Of a DNA stretch of 64,000 nt, positions 16,816 through 25,114 are shown one piece after another. Where the stretch lies: positions 1,302,001 to 1,366,000 of the forward strand of contig NZ_OCMF01000001.1 of the NCBI RefSeq assembly GCF_900215295.1, written 5' to 3'. The DNA comes from Salinimicrobium sediminis (GTDB lineage: Bacteria; Bacteroidota; Bacteroidia; Flavobacteriales; Flavobacteriaceae). How positions within the stretch are numbered: position 1 is the stretch's first letter; every line of letters begins with the position of its first letter. Below the pieces are notes generated by a model that was not told the origin of the DNA, did no database searches, and was given only the letters and a program-made list of their open reading frames with translations. A program made the translations under genes and the position numbers.

Positions 16816-17382
16816 TTAATTGAACCTGTACCCAATTCTCAGATGCAGGTTGAGGGCCAAATCACTTTCATTTTCAAGATAGCCGGCTTCTTTTGCAAAG
16901 GTGTACCGGTACCCCACACCGATTCCGGTTTCGTAGGTGAAGTGATCGCCCAGGTGCCTTCTTATTCCCCAGGTAGGTATTATCGAGATATCACTTATTA
17001 TGCGTATATCCTCATAATTGGAGATTACGAACCAGTCCGGATGATAACTGGTTTGAAGAGAAAGAAAGTTTCCGCTGTTGCCATCTGTTCTTCTTGATTT
17101 TCTTTGTCGCTTGTTGAGGTTGTAGTACCATCTGGGTTCAAGGCTTATCACCGGAGCCATTAAAAAGCCTGTCTTTTCATAGAAGCTGCCCGCCCAGAAG
17201 CCCGTGTCAAAACCCAGTTCACTTCTCAGCGCGATCTCACTGGAGAGTGCAGTCTCATTATGAAACCAGAGGCCTAAAAGCCCGCTTTGGATGCCGTAGG
17301 TGGATTGTTCTACGCTGGCGTCCTGGGAATGAGCAAAAAATGGAAAAGCACAGAAGAGGAGGGGCAGGAAAAATTTTTTCAT
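16816..17382 (-). CDS. Outer-membrane beta-barrel protein, porin-like
   Basis: 188 residues from the ATG at 17380-17382, which begins a signal peptide (MKKFFLPLLFCAFPFFAHSQ). A start 36 nt earlier lacks it. Alternating beta strands end in LHLRIGYRFN, a typical small Bacteroidota barrel with an aromatic C-terminus. Function unknown. Confidence 0.7.
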   Translation of the reverse strand: MKKFFLPLLFCAFPFFAHSQDASVEQSTYGIQSGLLGLWFHNETALSSEIALRSELGFDTGFWAGSFYEKTGFLMAPVISLEPRWYYNLNKRQRKSRRTDGNSGNFLSLQTSYHPDWFVISNYEDIRIISDISIIPTWGIRRHLGDHFTYETGIGVGYRYTFAKEAGYLENESDLALNLHLRIGYRFN

Positions 17383-17570
17383 CAAATAATAGTTGTAGCC
17401 CGGGATACATTCCCACATCCTTTTTGGAGCCGGAAAAAACGGACTATTTTTTCAATTAAAGATCTTCATGAAGTAGGGAAGGAAAAGAAGATCTGCAGAC
17501 GAATATAGTTAAAAATTTTAACAGACTTTACGGAAAACCGCAGAAGGCCGCTTTAAAAAAGAAAAGGCAG

Positions 17571-17589
17571 TAAAAAAGGTCATTTTTGA
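17571..17589. repeat. Degenerate copy of the TCAAAAATG palindrome
   Basis: The right arm CATTTTTGA is intact and the left arm is decayed (AAAAAAGG). It lies 46 nt downstream (minus sense) of the 17636 gene, and the GGTATTG flank is shared with the copy near 25964. Confidence 0.45.
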
Positions 17590-17635
17590 AAGGTATTGCA
17601 CAATTATTGTATTTTCTTGTTGCCCACAGTGCTTC

Positions 17636-18211
17636 TTAACCCTGGCTTTTTAATCTAATCTGCGTTATGATCTCGTTCACTTCTATAAACAAGTCCGAAA
17701 GTTCTGATTTTCCTGATTCCAGATCTGCCTTATTTTGAGTAACAGAATAGATCCCATTTTTGGTGAGAAAATTGAAATTGACTGTGCCTCCTTCCGGAAG
17801 GGTGGGTTCGTCAATTTTTTTGGCTTTTGATAAATAATTTTGGAATCCGTCAACTTTTTGGGCAACCATTTGTCGTACATCTTCGTGTTGTCCCGCTCCA
17901 ATAAATCCACCACCGGAACTCAGGTACAAACTTGTGTCGCCGGTGAGAAAGGAAATTACACTTGCACTTCCAGGATTCATTGCCATCTCGGTAATCAATC
18001 CATAAACCTTATCATCTGCTATGTTTTGAAGTCCGAGCTGGTCAGCTTTTGTAGAAAATGCCATATTTCGCATTTCCATATAAGGATTTTGTTGAGAGGT
18101 TTTCCCCGGCACTTGTACTTGTTCGGCGGATGCTTTTTTCGTTCTGTTAGTCCTGCTTATGAAAAATCCGATTGCAATAATTGCTGCTATTCCGATTATA
18201 ATATATTTCAT
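17636..18211 (-). CDS. Hypothetical membrane-anchored protein
   Basis: 191 residues. One N-terminal TM (MKYIIIGIAAIIAIGFFIS) with a basic stretch after it, then a soluble domain with no family I recognise (GDTSLYLSSGGGFIGAGQHED is its most distinctive stretch). It begins 25 nt from the right outer end (GCCAAC, 18236) of the attC-like repeat. It could therefore be a further cassette or simply the chromosomal neighbour. Confidence 0.6.
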   Translation of the reverse strand: MKYIIIGIAAIIAIGFFISRTNRTKKASAEQVQVPGKTSQQNPYMEMRNMAFSTKADQLGLQNIADDKVYGLITEMAMNPGSASVISFLTGDTSLYLSSGGGFIGAGQHEDVRQMVAQKVDGFQNYLSKAKKIDEPTLPEGGTVNFNFLTKNGIYSVTQNKADLESGKSELSDLFIEVNEIITQIRLKSQG

Positions 18212-18235
18212 CTTTATTTATTTTCTCTGGTATTG

Positions 18236-18364
18236 GCCAACGGTCTTGTGTAACGACAAGTGGCACGGAGTAAGGAAGGCGAACTTGTCAGCTTAGTTTT
18301 TAATTGGTTTCTAATTTATCGAATTTTAGCTGAATACCCGCCATTTGCTTTACACGGTGTTGGC
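18236..18364. repeat. attC-like imperfect inverted repeat (129 nt), downstream end of the module
   Basis: The outer ends are GCCAAC (18236-18241) and GTTGGC (18359-18364). The arms pair over about 30 nt with bulges: GTGTAA, then CAA-TGGC are shared between the left arm and the reverse complement of the right arm. The ASCH gene's stop codon (18350-18352) sits inside one arm. This geometry matches integron attC sites. Similarity to the exact RYYYAAC/GTTRRRY core is close but not perfect. Confidence 0.6.
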
Positions 18365-18784
18365 TGTCGTTTTTTCCTCCATATTGTTTGCAGTTTGTTC
18401 TTCTAGGTAAACAAATGACTGTGGAGCTATAAAATTTTCAAAGAAATCAGAAGGATCTATTCCATTTTCGAATTTTTCTACCTCTGAGATTTTAATTGTG
18501 AAACCAAATTCTGAATTTTTATAATATTCAAAAAAATCATTTTTATCGATTCCACCTATTGCGTGAAATTGTTCCCATAAATTATCTGGAGTATCCTCAA
18601 TTATTTCTTGAATTGTGAAAAAACCAATTATTTTTTTTTCTGGAGACGATGAATAGACAAAGATTTTTTCTACAGGCCTTTTAAAAATTTTTTTTCTAAA
18701 CTCAACTTTTTTTGTTCCAGACATAATTGCTTGAGCATAAACTGGTTTAATTGATAATATAACGTTGGTCAAAGTATCCTTCAT
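18350..18784 (-). CDS. ASCH domain protein
   Basis: 144 residues. The ASCH (PUA-like) signature is strong: ILSIKPVYAQAIMSGTKKVEFRKK, then KIFVYSSSPEKKIIGFFTI. The family is predicted to bind RNA, and E. coli YqfB of this fold is an N4-acetylcytidine amidohydrolase. The ATG at 18782-18784 lies 38 nt inside the end of the upstream gene in another frame, so translation is coupled. Its last codons (TANTV) and stop lie in the attC-like repeat. AT-rich relative to the surroundings. Confidence 0.85.
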   Translation of the reverse strand: MKDTLTNVILSIKPVYAQAIMSGTKKVEFRKKIFKRPVEKIFVYSSSPEKKIIGFFTIQEIIEDTPDNLWEQFHAIGGIDKNDFFEYYKNSEFGFTIKISEVEKFENGIDPSDFFENFIAPQSFVYLEEQTANNMEEKTTANTV

Positions 18785-20252
18785 TATTTAATTTGATATA
18801 ATCTTCTTCTTTTAATTCTGTTATAGTCTGCAGCTTGTTTTTAAAACTGTCTATTTCTTTAATTTTTTCTAAGCTAATATTATTTTTCAGATATGCTATT
18901 AATCTAAAAGTTATTACGTGTAATTCTTTCTTTTCTTCTAGCCATTGTCTCAATTCTTGCTCGGTAAAAACTGTTTTCTTATTTACAATTTCCCACAACT
19001 CATTAAAATCATCAACAATTTGTATACTTTCTAAAATGCCGAAAGGTTCTATCACCTGGTTAATTTTAGAAGAATAAAAAAATACAATATCTCCTTTCTT
19101 TGGCTTTTGATTTCTAGAATTAGATATATAAGCCTTTATTATTGTATTACCTTGAATTTCATTTATGCTATCCGGAGCTTGATCAAATAGGGTGGGAGAT
19201 CTTAATTTACCATCCTTGAATAAAGTACTATAAAAATCTGGTCTAATCGGTATCACGAATTTTTTGATTTGTTCGTTATTCAAATAAAATGGGTGAGCTG
19301 AAATTGAATTTTTAGAAATTTTAATTTTGTCCTTATCTAAACATTTAATCATTCGTATTTCTTTTAATCCTTGGCTATTAACAAATTCATCTCTGTAAAA
19401 TCCGAATATTTCCAGTAATTTAATTAAGTGTTCTTGTTTCTCATATACTGTCAAGTACAGATATTTGATTCTGCTATTAAGACACAATTCAAACATTTTA
19501 TTTAGGAAGAGTTCGCCTAGTTTTGTTCCAAAGGCGGTGTCATCAACTTTTAACGTGCAGATCTTTAATACCTTTTCATAAATATTAGGGATCTTATGAT
19601 CTTCAATTTTCTCAACGTTATAAATTAATATTGCTTGAAGTTGATCTTCAACTATTAACGAATAACATTTTCTGTTTTTGGTTACACATTTTTGAAGCCA
19701 TTTATTGAAATTTTCTTTACCATAATCTGTTCTAAGACTGTCAAAAAATTCACTATTAAATTTATCTTCGATTTCTCTAATGCTGTGCTCTCTAAGAATT
19801 GGATGCGATGGAATTTTGAAGGTAAATTGTTCCTCTAGTAGTTTGAGAGCTTTATCAATGGTTAAAACTTTTGATTCAAGATTTATTTTCTCAGCATTTT
19901 TGTGGATACCATTATCTTGAGTGACAAAAAAGTCAACAAAATCTTTTTCTAACTGAAATAGTTGCTTGTTATCTATTTCATCATTTATTTTTTTGTTCCT
20001 AAAGTTTTGAGTAAAACTTACGGTGGGCTCTGCAAAATCTTCAATTTTCTCGTACTTCTTAAGTTTCGAAATAATTATTTCTTTTCGCGTTCCATCTTTG
20101 TCTCTACTAACATCGATTGGTATTGCTTTTGGATGATAAAGTATCTTACACCCATTAACTTTGGCTAATCTGTAGAATTTTGAGAATGCTTCCTTTATGA
20201 CTTGATTATCTTCAAGTCCTATTAGAATGTTTGTGTCAATTAATATTCTCAA
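18747..20252 (-). CDS. PIN-like, GNAT-like and ASCH/PUA-like fusion protein
   Basis: 501 residues in three parts. Residues 1 to about 140: PIN-like nuclease fold, with MRILIDTNILIGLED (D6) and FFVTQDNGIHKNA (D113), both typical metal-ligand contexts. About 190-290: GNAT-like domain with TAFGTKLGELFLNKM, YLYLTVYEKQE and IFGFYRDEF. About 330-480: PUA/ASCH-like fold around PKKGDIVFFYSSKINQVIEPFGILESI. It is cotranscribed with, and overlaps, a separate ASCH gene. The region is AT-rich and is bracketed by attC-like repeats, which suggests transfer. A toxin, RNA-modifying or defence role is inference; the reaction is unknown. Confidence 0.7.
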   Translation of the reverse strand: MRILIDTNILIGLEDNQVIKEAFSKFYRLAKVNGCKILYHPKAIPIDVSRDKDGTRKEIIISKLKKYEKIEDFAEPTVSFTQNFRNKKINDEIDNKQLFQLEKDFVDFFVTQDNGIHKNAEKINLESKVLTIDKALKLLEEQFTFKIPSHPILREHSIREIEDKFNSEFFDSLRTDYGKENFNKWLQKCVTKNRKCYSLIVEDQLQAILIYNVEKIEDHKIPNIYEKVLKICTLKVDDTAFGTKLGELFLNKMFELCLNSRIKYLYLTVYEKQEHLIKLLEIFGFYRDEFVNSQGLKEIRMIKCLDKDKIKISKNSISAHPFYLNNEQIKKFVIPIRPDFYSTLFKDGKLRSPTLFDQAPDSINEIQGNTIIKAYISNSRNQKPKKGDIVFFYSSKINQVIEPFGILESIQIVDDFNELWEIVNKKTVFTEQELRQWLEEKKELHVITFRLIAYLKNNISLEKIKEIDSFKNKLQTITELKEEDYIKLNNEGYFDQRYIIN

Positions 20253-20280
20253 ATTTTTACGAATTATTATAAAAATGGCT

Positions 20281-20405
20281 GCTAACGTCTTATATATAAT
20301 ATTTCACTTCTCTTTATTTCCCCAGCGGCGGGATAAAGAGAAGTTTTGATCTGCAACAGCGGTAGGGAAGAAGGAGCAGGATCTTCCTGCTAATATAATG
20401 TTAAT
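20281..20405. repeat. attC-like imperfect inverted repeat (about 125 nt), upstream end of the module
   Basis: It starts with GCTAACGTCTTATATA, resembling the other repeat's GCCAACGGTCTTGTGTA, and ends near GTTAAT (20400-20405). Inside is a perfect 11-bp hairpin, CTTCTCTTTAT / ATAAAGAGAAG (20307-20317 and 20333-20343), with a loop containing GGCGGG. The overall length is close to that of the first site (129 nt). Confidence 0.5.
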
Positions 20406-20699
20406 TCCTACAAGGCTGTAAAATTCCAAGCACCAAATTCCAAATTCCAAAAATGGTTAATTGGGGATTGGTTAATTAGAGATTGGGAATGGATTTTTCC
20501 GCGAAGATCTGCGTGGTCTGCGGGAAACCTTTTGAGGAAATTCCAATGTACAAGCACCAATTCCAATTTGAGACAAAATTCTTTGCGGTCTTAGCGGTTA
20601 ATCTTTGCGGTCTTTGCGTGAATATTTACAGGAAATGATAAGATTCCTCGAGATGGATAATATGCTTTTTCATTATCTTTTGAATTCCAAAATCCAACC
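20406..20699. other. 294-nt spacer with decayed word repeats
   Basis: It contains AAGCACCAAATTCCAAATTC near 20428, CTGCGTGGTCTGCGGGAAA near 20508, and two TTTGCGGTCTT-type words at about 20580 and 20604. No gene is supported. Confidence 0.55.
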
Positions 20700-21203
20700 A
20701 TGAAAAAACTACTCCTTTTAGTCCTCCTTATTACCGGACCGGTGTGGGCGCAGTCGCCCGAAGAGCGCATCGCAGAATTGGGCATTGAATTACCCGAAGT
20801 GCGGCAACCTTCCGCCAACTTTGTGAAGTGGAGACAGGTGGACAACCTGCTGTTCTTAGCAGGAGAAGGCAGCCCCGAAAAAGGCACTTTAGGGAAGGAT
20901 CTCACCACCAAGGAAGGTTATGCTGCGGCACGAAATACGGGAATCAGGATCCTGGCCACCCTTAAAGCGGCCACGGGAGACCTGGACAGGATCAAACAGT
21001 TCGTGAAAGTGCGGGGCATGGTGAACTCGGCTCCAGATTTCTATGAGCAGCCCCAGGTGATCAACGGCTTTTCCGATCTTATGTTCGAAGTATTCGGAGA
21101 ACGCGGAAAACATGCCCGGGCCGCCGTGGGACATGTAAGTTTGCCTTCCAACATTGCCGTGGAGATCGAAGTGGTGGTGGAGCTAAAGGAAGAAGGGGAA
21201 TAA
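20700..21203 (+). CDS. Secreted RidA/YjgF/YER057c-like protein
   Basis: 167 residues. A signal peptide (MKKLLLLVLLITGPVWA) precedes a RidA domain with VRGMVNSAPDFYEQPQVINGF, FGERGKHARAAVG and NIAVEIEVVVEL. RidA removes reactive 2-aminoacrylate-derived enamines in the cytoplasm. Exported relatives have no agreed substrate. Its position between an SDR-free spacer and a convergent exporter gives no functional clue. Confidence 0.85.
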   Translation: MKKLLLLVLLITGPVWAQSPEERIAELGIELPEVRQPSANFVKWRQVDNLLFLAGEGSPEKGTLGKDLTTKEGYAAARNTGIRILATLKAATGDLDRIKQFVKVRGMVNSAPDFYEQPQVINGFSDLMFEVFGERGKHARAAVGHVSLPSNIAVEIEVVVELKEEGE

Positions 21204-21209
21204 TTCTAT

Positions 21210-21986
21210 CTAAACTATTCCTGCTGCCAGCAGCAAAGAGAATAGGAGCAGCATGATTCCCACCGCCCGGTGAAGGGTGTCAATGGTAATCTTCTTCAGG
21301 ATCCTGTTGCCAACCGCTGCCCCAACAAAAGCCGACAAAGTAGCTGCAATGAGCAGGGAATAATCTATTTCAGATCTTATTTTCAGAATATCTGCAGCAT
21401 ACACCGTGAGCCGGGAGATGTCGATTAAGACAGAAATCATGATCCCGGTGCCTATAAAGACTTCCTTCGATAATCCTGCCCTGATGAGGAAGGCAGTCCG
21501 TAAAGCTCCCTGGTGGCCTGAGAGTCCGCCGAAGAAGCCGCTCAGCACCCCGCCCAGGGGCAGGTATTTGGGATCGAAATTCAGCTTCATCAGTTTCGGG
21601 ACTATATCAAAAAGCGCAAAGACGAATAACAATAAAGCAATGATCAGTTTTAACGGGGTGATGAAAAAGGTCTTTCCTGCCAGTTTATAGCTTATTAAGG
21701 CTTCGGTTTCAGAAAGTATGGTAAGCAGGTAAGCCCCGGCAAAAGCAGCAAGAATAGCCGGAATTCCGAATTTAAAAACGACCTTTTTATCGGCCTTTTT
21801 GCCAATGAGGCTAAGCTTGAAAAGATTGTTCAGGAAATGCACTATGGCCACCAGGGCTATGGAGATGTCGAGCGGAAAGAACAATGCAAAAACCGGTAAA
21901 AGAATGGTGCCCAGCCCAAACCCGGAAAAGAAAGTGAGCCCCGATGCCAGCAGGGCGAACAGGCAAATGAAAAGGTATTCCAGCAT
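21210..21986 (-). CDS. TauE/SafE family membrane transporter
   Basis: 258 residues with about eight hydrophobic segments. The repeated N- and C-terminal motifs of the TauE/SafE family are visible: GFGLGTILLPVFALFFP and GGVLSGFFGGLSGHQGALRT. The family moves sulfite, organosulfonates or related anions; the direction and substrate are not evident. Convergent with the RidA gene. Confidence 0.85.
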   Translation of the reverse strand: MLEYLFICLFALLASGLTFFSGFGLGTILLPVFALFFPLDISIALVAIVHFLNNLFKLSLIGKKADKKVVFKFGIPAILAAFAGAYLLTILSETEALISYKLAGKTFFITPLKLIIALLLFVFALFDIVPKLMKLNFDPKYLPLGGVLSGFFGGLSGHQGALRTAFLIRAGLSKEVFIGTGIMISVLIDISRLTVYAADILKIRSEIDYSLLIAATLSAFVGAAVGNRILKKITIDTLHRAVGIMLLLFSLLLAAGIV

Positions 21987-22113
21987 AAAAATTAGCTTGT
22001 TCTAATACTACTGCAATCTAAGAAGTAGATCTCTGGATAATGTAGCTTTAATATTAATTTTTCGAAGGGAATAAATGAGCTCCTTCCGCAAAAGAGGCTT
22101 TAAAAAGGATATT

Positions 22114-22914
22114 TTATTGATCTATTTCTTTTTCAATAGCAGCAATAATATCTTTTATTTTTTGTTTTACCCCTTCCGACTGTTCATTCGTGTAGGCGGT
22201 ATAACTTATCATTTGCAACAGATAATCTTCAAAATCGGGATGTTCTAAAAGAGGCCTGAAGTCGGCCGCGGGCACCAGGGTCTTCATATTCTCATATTTT
22301 TTTAAGCTGCCCATGGTTAGTTTCGCCCTCAATTCATCGTCGTCCAGGAGTACCATCATCATACGGCCCACCTGGTAATGTTCTGTAAGGAATGGGATGA
22401 GGCGTTCTTCGGTCAGATTAAATATGGCCATTTCCTCTTCCTTCAATTCGCTCAGGGAACTCGAGAAGGCCGAAACTTTATTCCTTAGCTCAAGGTTCTG
22501 GAGCAAATACAATTTGCCCGAATTTATCAATTCATTACTAACGCTAAGTTCGGGGTCAAAGGTGGGCCTAATGGAGATCCTGAAAAGATGTGCATCAAGG
22601 CTGTCGACAGATATGGTGGCTGGATCCAACTTTTTGTATTGCAGCAGAATAAAGGAGGAATTAAGCACCTCATTCCTTATTTCTATTTTGTCCTTTATCT
22701 GGGAGAGATTACTCCTGTATTCTTTTAAGAGCTGCGACAGGATCTGCTGCTCCTGCCGTCGGTTCTGGCGGTCCTGGTTCCAGCTATTGATCTGTAAAGC
22801 AATCAGGATCCCAATGACCACAAGAAGTATTTCCCCTATAGCGTACAGCAGGTAACCTGTGAATTTATTTCTGGTCATTAAGGCCTGTCGAACCTTTCTA
22901 AAGATAGTAAGCAC
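22114..22914 (-). CDS. DUF6090 family membrane protein
   Basis: 266 residues. The N-terminal hallmark FRKVRQALMTRNKFTGYLLYAIGEILLVVIGILIALQINSWN is present in the first 50 residues, followed by a long helical, charged region (QEQQILSQLLKEY onwards). DUF6090 is a Bacteroidota-restricted family with one TM and unknown role. A hairpin-like sequence follows at about 22078-22100. Confidence 0.9.
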   Translation of the reverse strand: MLTIFRKVRQALMTRNKFTGYLLYAIGEILLVVIGILIALQINSWNQDRQNRRQEQQILSQLLKEYRSNLSQIKDKIEIRNEVLNSSFILLQYKKLDPATISVDSLDAHLFRISIRPTFDPELSVSNELINSGKLYLLQNLELRNKVSAFSSSLSELKEEEMAIFNLTEERLIPFLTEHYQVGRMMMVLLDDDELRAKLTMGSLKKYENMKTLVPAADFRPLLEHPDFEDYLLQMISYTAYTNEQSEGVKQKIKDIIAAIEKEIDQ

Positions 22915-22988
22915 GCTTCCAGATGATTAGTTCTTTTAAAGATAGGTTTTAAAAATTAACAGGAGTCGGTAGTTGATCTTAAAGCTTG

Positions 22989-23007
22989 TCAAAAATGCCA
23001 TTTTTGA
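22989..23007. repeat. Palindrome TCAAAAATG-C-CATTTTTGA
   Basis: A perfect copy of 9-bp arms around one central base, in the spacer between DUF6090 (upstream in coordinate) and the 3' end of the GNAT gene. Followed by GAGAGGTGTTGAG. Confidence 0.85.
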
Positions 23008-23081
23008 GAGGTGTTGAGCAATTGTTTGTCAGCAAATGTTGGAAAGAAAGGAGACGGGCCAGGATGAAGAAACACCGGAAG

Positions 23082-23621
23082 TCAGCTTTCCTCTTTGGCG
23101 TTAACAGTTTTATCTACTCCAAATATATTTACCTGCAGTCCCAGATATTCTGTTTTGAATAGTACAAGCATGCCATTCTTTCTGGCCACATGGGCCGACT
23201 GGTGATTGGCGATATCAATGATCGAAATAAACCTATCTGCTATCTTATTTTTAAAGCCATGATCACGAAATGTTCTTGCGATCTCTGTTGCGAAACCATT
23301 ACCCCAAAACCGGGGTATTAGGGAATAAGCGATCTCATATTCCTTCTTCCCGTTTAATTCTCTTGGGATAATGCCACCCATTCCAATAAATTCCCCTGTT
23401 TCTTTGAGTTCAATGGCCAGATGACCTAGACCCTGCTCCTGATATCTATTAAATTGTAATCTAATCCATTCTTCTGCAAGGGTTTCCTTAGTCTTGCTTA
23501 AGTCAAGCCCCAGGTAGGCCAACCTGTCATTATCAACAAAGTATTCCACCCAGCTGTCAATGTCTTTTTCATTCAGTTTTCTATAGGTTAGGCGATCGCT
23601 TTGCTGATCAAAGTAGTCCAT
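23082..23621 (-). CDS. GNAT N-acetyltransferase
   Basis: 179 residues, RimJ/RimL-like: DRLTYRKLNEKDIDSW, then YEIAYSLIPRFWGNGFATEIAR (acetyl-CoA binding, RFWGNGFA) and SAHVARKNGM. Substrate unknown. It is oriented with the palindrome copy near its 3' end. Confidence 0.85.
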   Translation of the reverse strand: MDYFDQQSDRLTYRKLNEKDIDSWVEYFVDNDRLAYLGLDLSKTKETLAEEWIRLQFNRYQEQGLGHLAIELKETGEFIGMGGIIPRELNGKKEYEIAYSLIPRFWGNGFATEIARTFRDHGFKNKIADRFISIIDIANHQSAHVARKNGMLVLFKTEYLGLQVNIFGVDKTVNAKEES

Positions 23622-23697
23622 TTATCAAAAGTTAATTCTAATGTTTATCGGCATTTTCTACCTGGGAAACACAGTTCCATTGGCATTTTAAAGGTAG

Positions 23698-23716
23698 TCA
23701 AAAATGCCATTTTTGA
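23698..23716. repeat. Palindrome TCAAAAATG-C-CATTTTTGA, preceded by GTAG
   Basis: A perfect copy. GTAG (23694-23697) stands directly before it, the same tetranucleotide that precedes E. coli-type REP hairpins. It lies 57 nt from the 3' end of the next leftward gene. Confidence 0.85.
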
Positions 23717-23772
23717 GACTGTTTCATTTCGATACTCAGCATGGTTTCGATTTGGTCTTAACTTCCAGTTAT

Positions 23773-24960
23773 TTATTCCTTTAGTATCTGCTCTTTTACC
23801 AGCTCTTTTAAAGCCTCTCCATGAAGATTTTTTGCAATGACTACGCCCTTTTCATTCAGAATAAAGTTAGCCGGAATGACCCTGATGCGTATTCTCTTCA
23901 GGAAAGGGGCGTCATCTCCCTGCAGGTCTGAGGCCTGTATCCACTTATCGGCACCATCTCGCTCTGCAGCCGCTTTCCAGATAGATTCATCGCTCTCGAG
24001 ACCATAAGCGATAATCTGTAATCCGCGGTCGTGATACTTATTCCAGAGAGGGACCAAAACATCGCGATTTTCCTTTCTACAGGGTGCGCACCAGGAAGCC
24101 CATAGATCAATGATTGTAAGCCTTTCTCCCAGGATATTTTTTAGAGCAACCGTATCTTTTGTGACAAGCGAAAGCTCAAAATCCGAAAATTCATCGCCTA
24201 CCAGCACCGGTAAATTGGCAGGATCACCGGCATGACAAAGCTCTTTTACCCAGGGATGGTCCGGTTGTTCCTTCTTCCATTTTTCACATTGGTTCACGAG
24301 GAATTCGGGCACGCGCTCATAATTTTTCTCGGGACTTACCCATCTCAAGGCGACCATTGCGGGCAGCAGAGATTTCGAGTTGTTTGCAAACTGCATCAAC
24401 TTCTCCTGATATTGTAATATCGCGTGCTCTTTTTCCAACAACTGACTTCCGTTTTTTACGTTCCATTCTTTTCCTGCCAAATAGGTCTGGAAGGCTTCAT
24501 ATTTCACATCTCTTAATTGCAGTAGTTGTTTATTGTCTTCTGAAGCCTTTTCGATTGTAAAGCTTTTCTGAAATTTTTCGGCATGGGCAGTGATTTCCAA
24601 CGCTTCTCCCTGCCAGACTATAGGCATATAGTTGGAATTTTCCGGATCTTCAGTTTGAAGGTAGCCGGGAGCTTTTCCCACTTGCTGCACAGCTATTTCC
24701 AGCAACACAGGTTCTTTTGAATCGGGTAAATTGTGAAACTCAAAACTGCCATTGGGATCTACTAAAGCAGAATCTATGATCTTTCCGAAATAAGTAGCAG
24801 CAACCTCCTGTAAAGATCCGGGCTGAATGAGGTAAACCTTAAGGTTATTTTTATTGTTGCCTTTCAATTTTCCTGAAATAGGTACCGGAGAATCACAAGC
24901 CAGGAGAACAAGGCTCATTAAGATAAGACCAAGCGTATTTTTATGGGGGATTATTCTCAA
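23773..24960 (-). CDS. TlpA/thioredoxin-like lipoprotein with DUF4369-like N-terminal domain
   Basis: 395 residues. A lipoprotein signal (LILMSLVLLACDS) is followed by a beta-rich N-terminal region (about residues 25-120) and a C-terminal thioredoxin fold. The latter contains LTIIDLWASWCAPCRKENRD, with the redox pair CAPC (CxxC), and then cis-Pro context IRVIPANFILNEKG. Proteins of this layout reduce periplasmic disulfides or handle cytochrome maturation; the specific target is not evident. Confidence 0.85.
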   Translation of the reverse strand: MRIIPHKNTLGLILMSLVLLACDSPVPISGKLKGNNKNNLKVYLIQPGSLQEVAATYFGKIIDSALVDPNGSFEFHNLPDSKEPVLLEIAVQQVGKAPGYLQTEDPENSNYMPIVWQGEALEITAHAEKFQKSFTIEKASEDNKQLLQLRDVKYEAFQTYLAGKEWNVKNGSQLLEKEHAILQYQEKLMQFANNSKSLLPAMVALRWVSPEKNYERVPEFLVNQCEKWKKEQPDHPWVKELCHAGDPANLPVLVGDEFSDFELSLVTKDTVALKNILGERLTIIDLWASWCAPCRKENRDVLVPLWNKYHDRGLQIIAYGLESDESIWKAAAERDGADKWIQASDLQGDDAPFLKRIRIRVIPANFILNEKGVVIAKNLHGEALKELVKEQILKE

Positions 24961-25082
24961 TGCTTTAAATTTTGATCGGGGTTTTGAGTATCAGGTCTGT
25001 CAAATAGGATCTTTAAAAATGGGTTTTTTATAAGGACCAAATATCCCTTGTTAATTCCCATAAGTTATAGGAATAAAAGTAG

Positions 25083-25101
25083 TCAAAAATGGCATTTTTG
25101 A
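25083..25101. repeat. Palindrome TCAAAAATG-G-CATTTTTGA next to the RAYT gene, preceded by GTAG
   Basis: A perfect copy. GTAG is at 25079-25082 and the palindrome ends 13 nt before the RAYT stop codon (25115). Confidence 0.88.
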
Positions 25102-25114
25102 GAGGGAAATATTT

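Noticed and set aside
18236-20405. An integrase or site-specific recombinase for the attC-like cassette
   Set aside because: I looked through the neighbouring genes and found none in the window; the cassette idea rests on the repeats alone.
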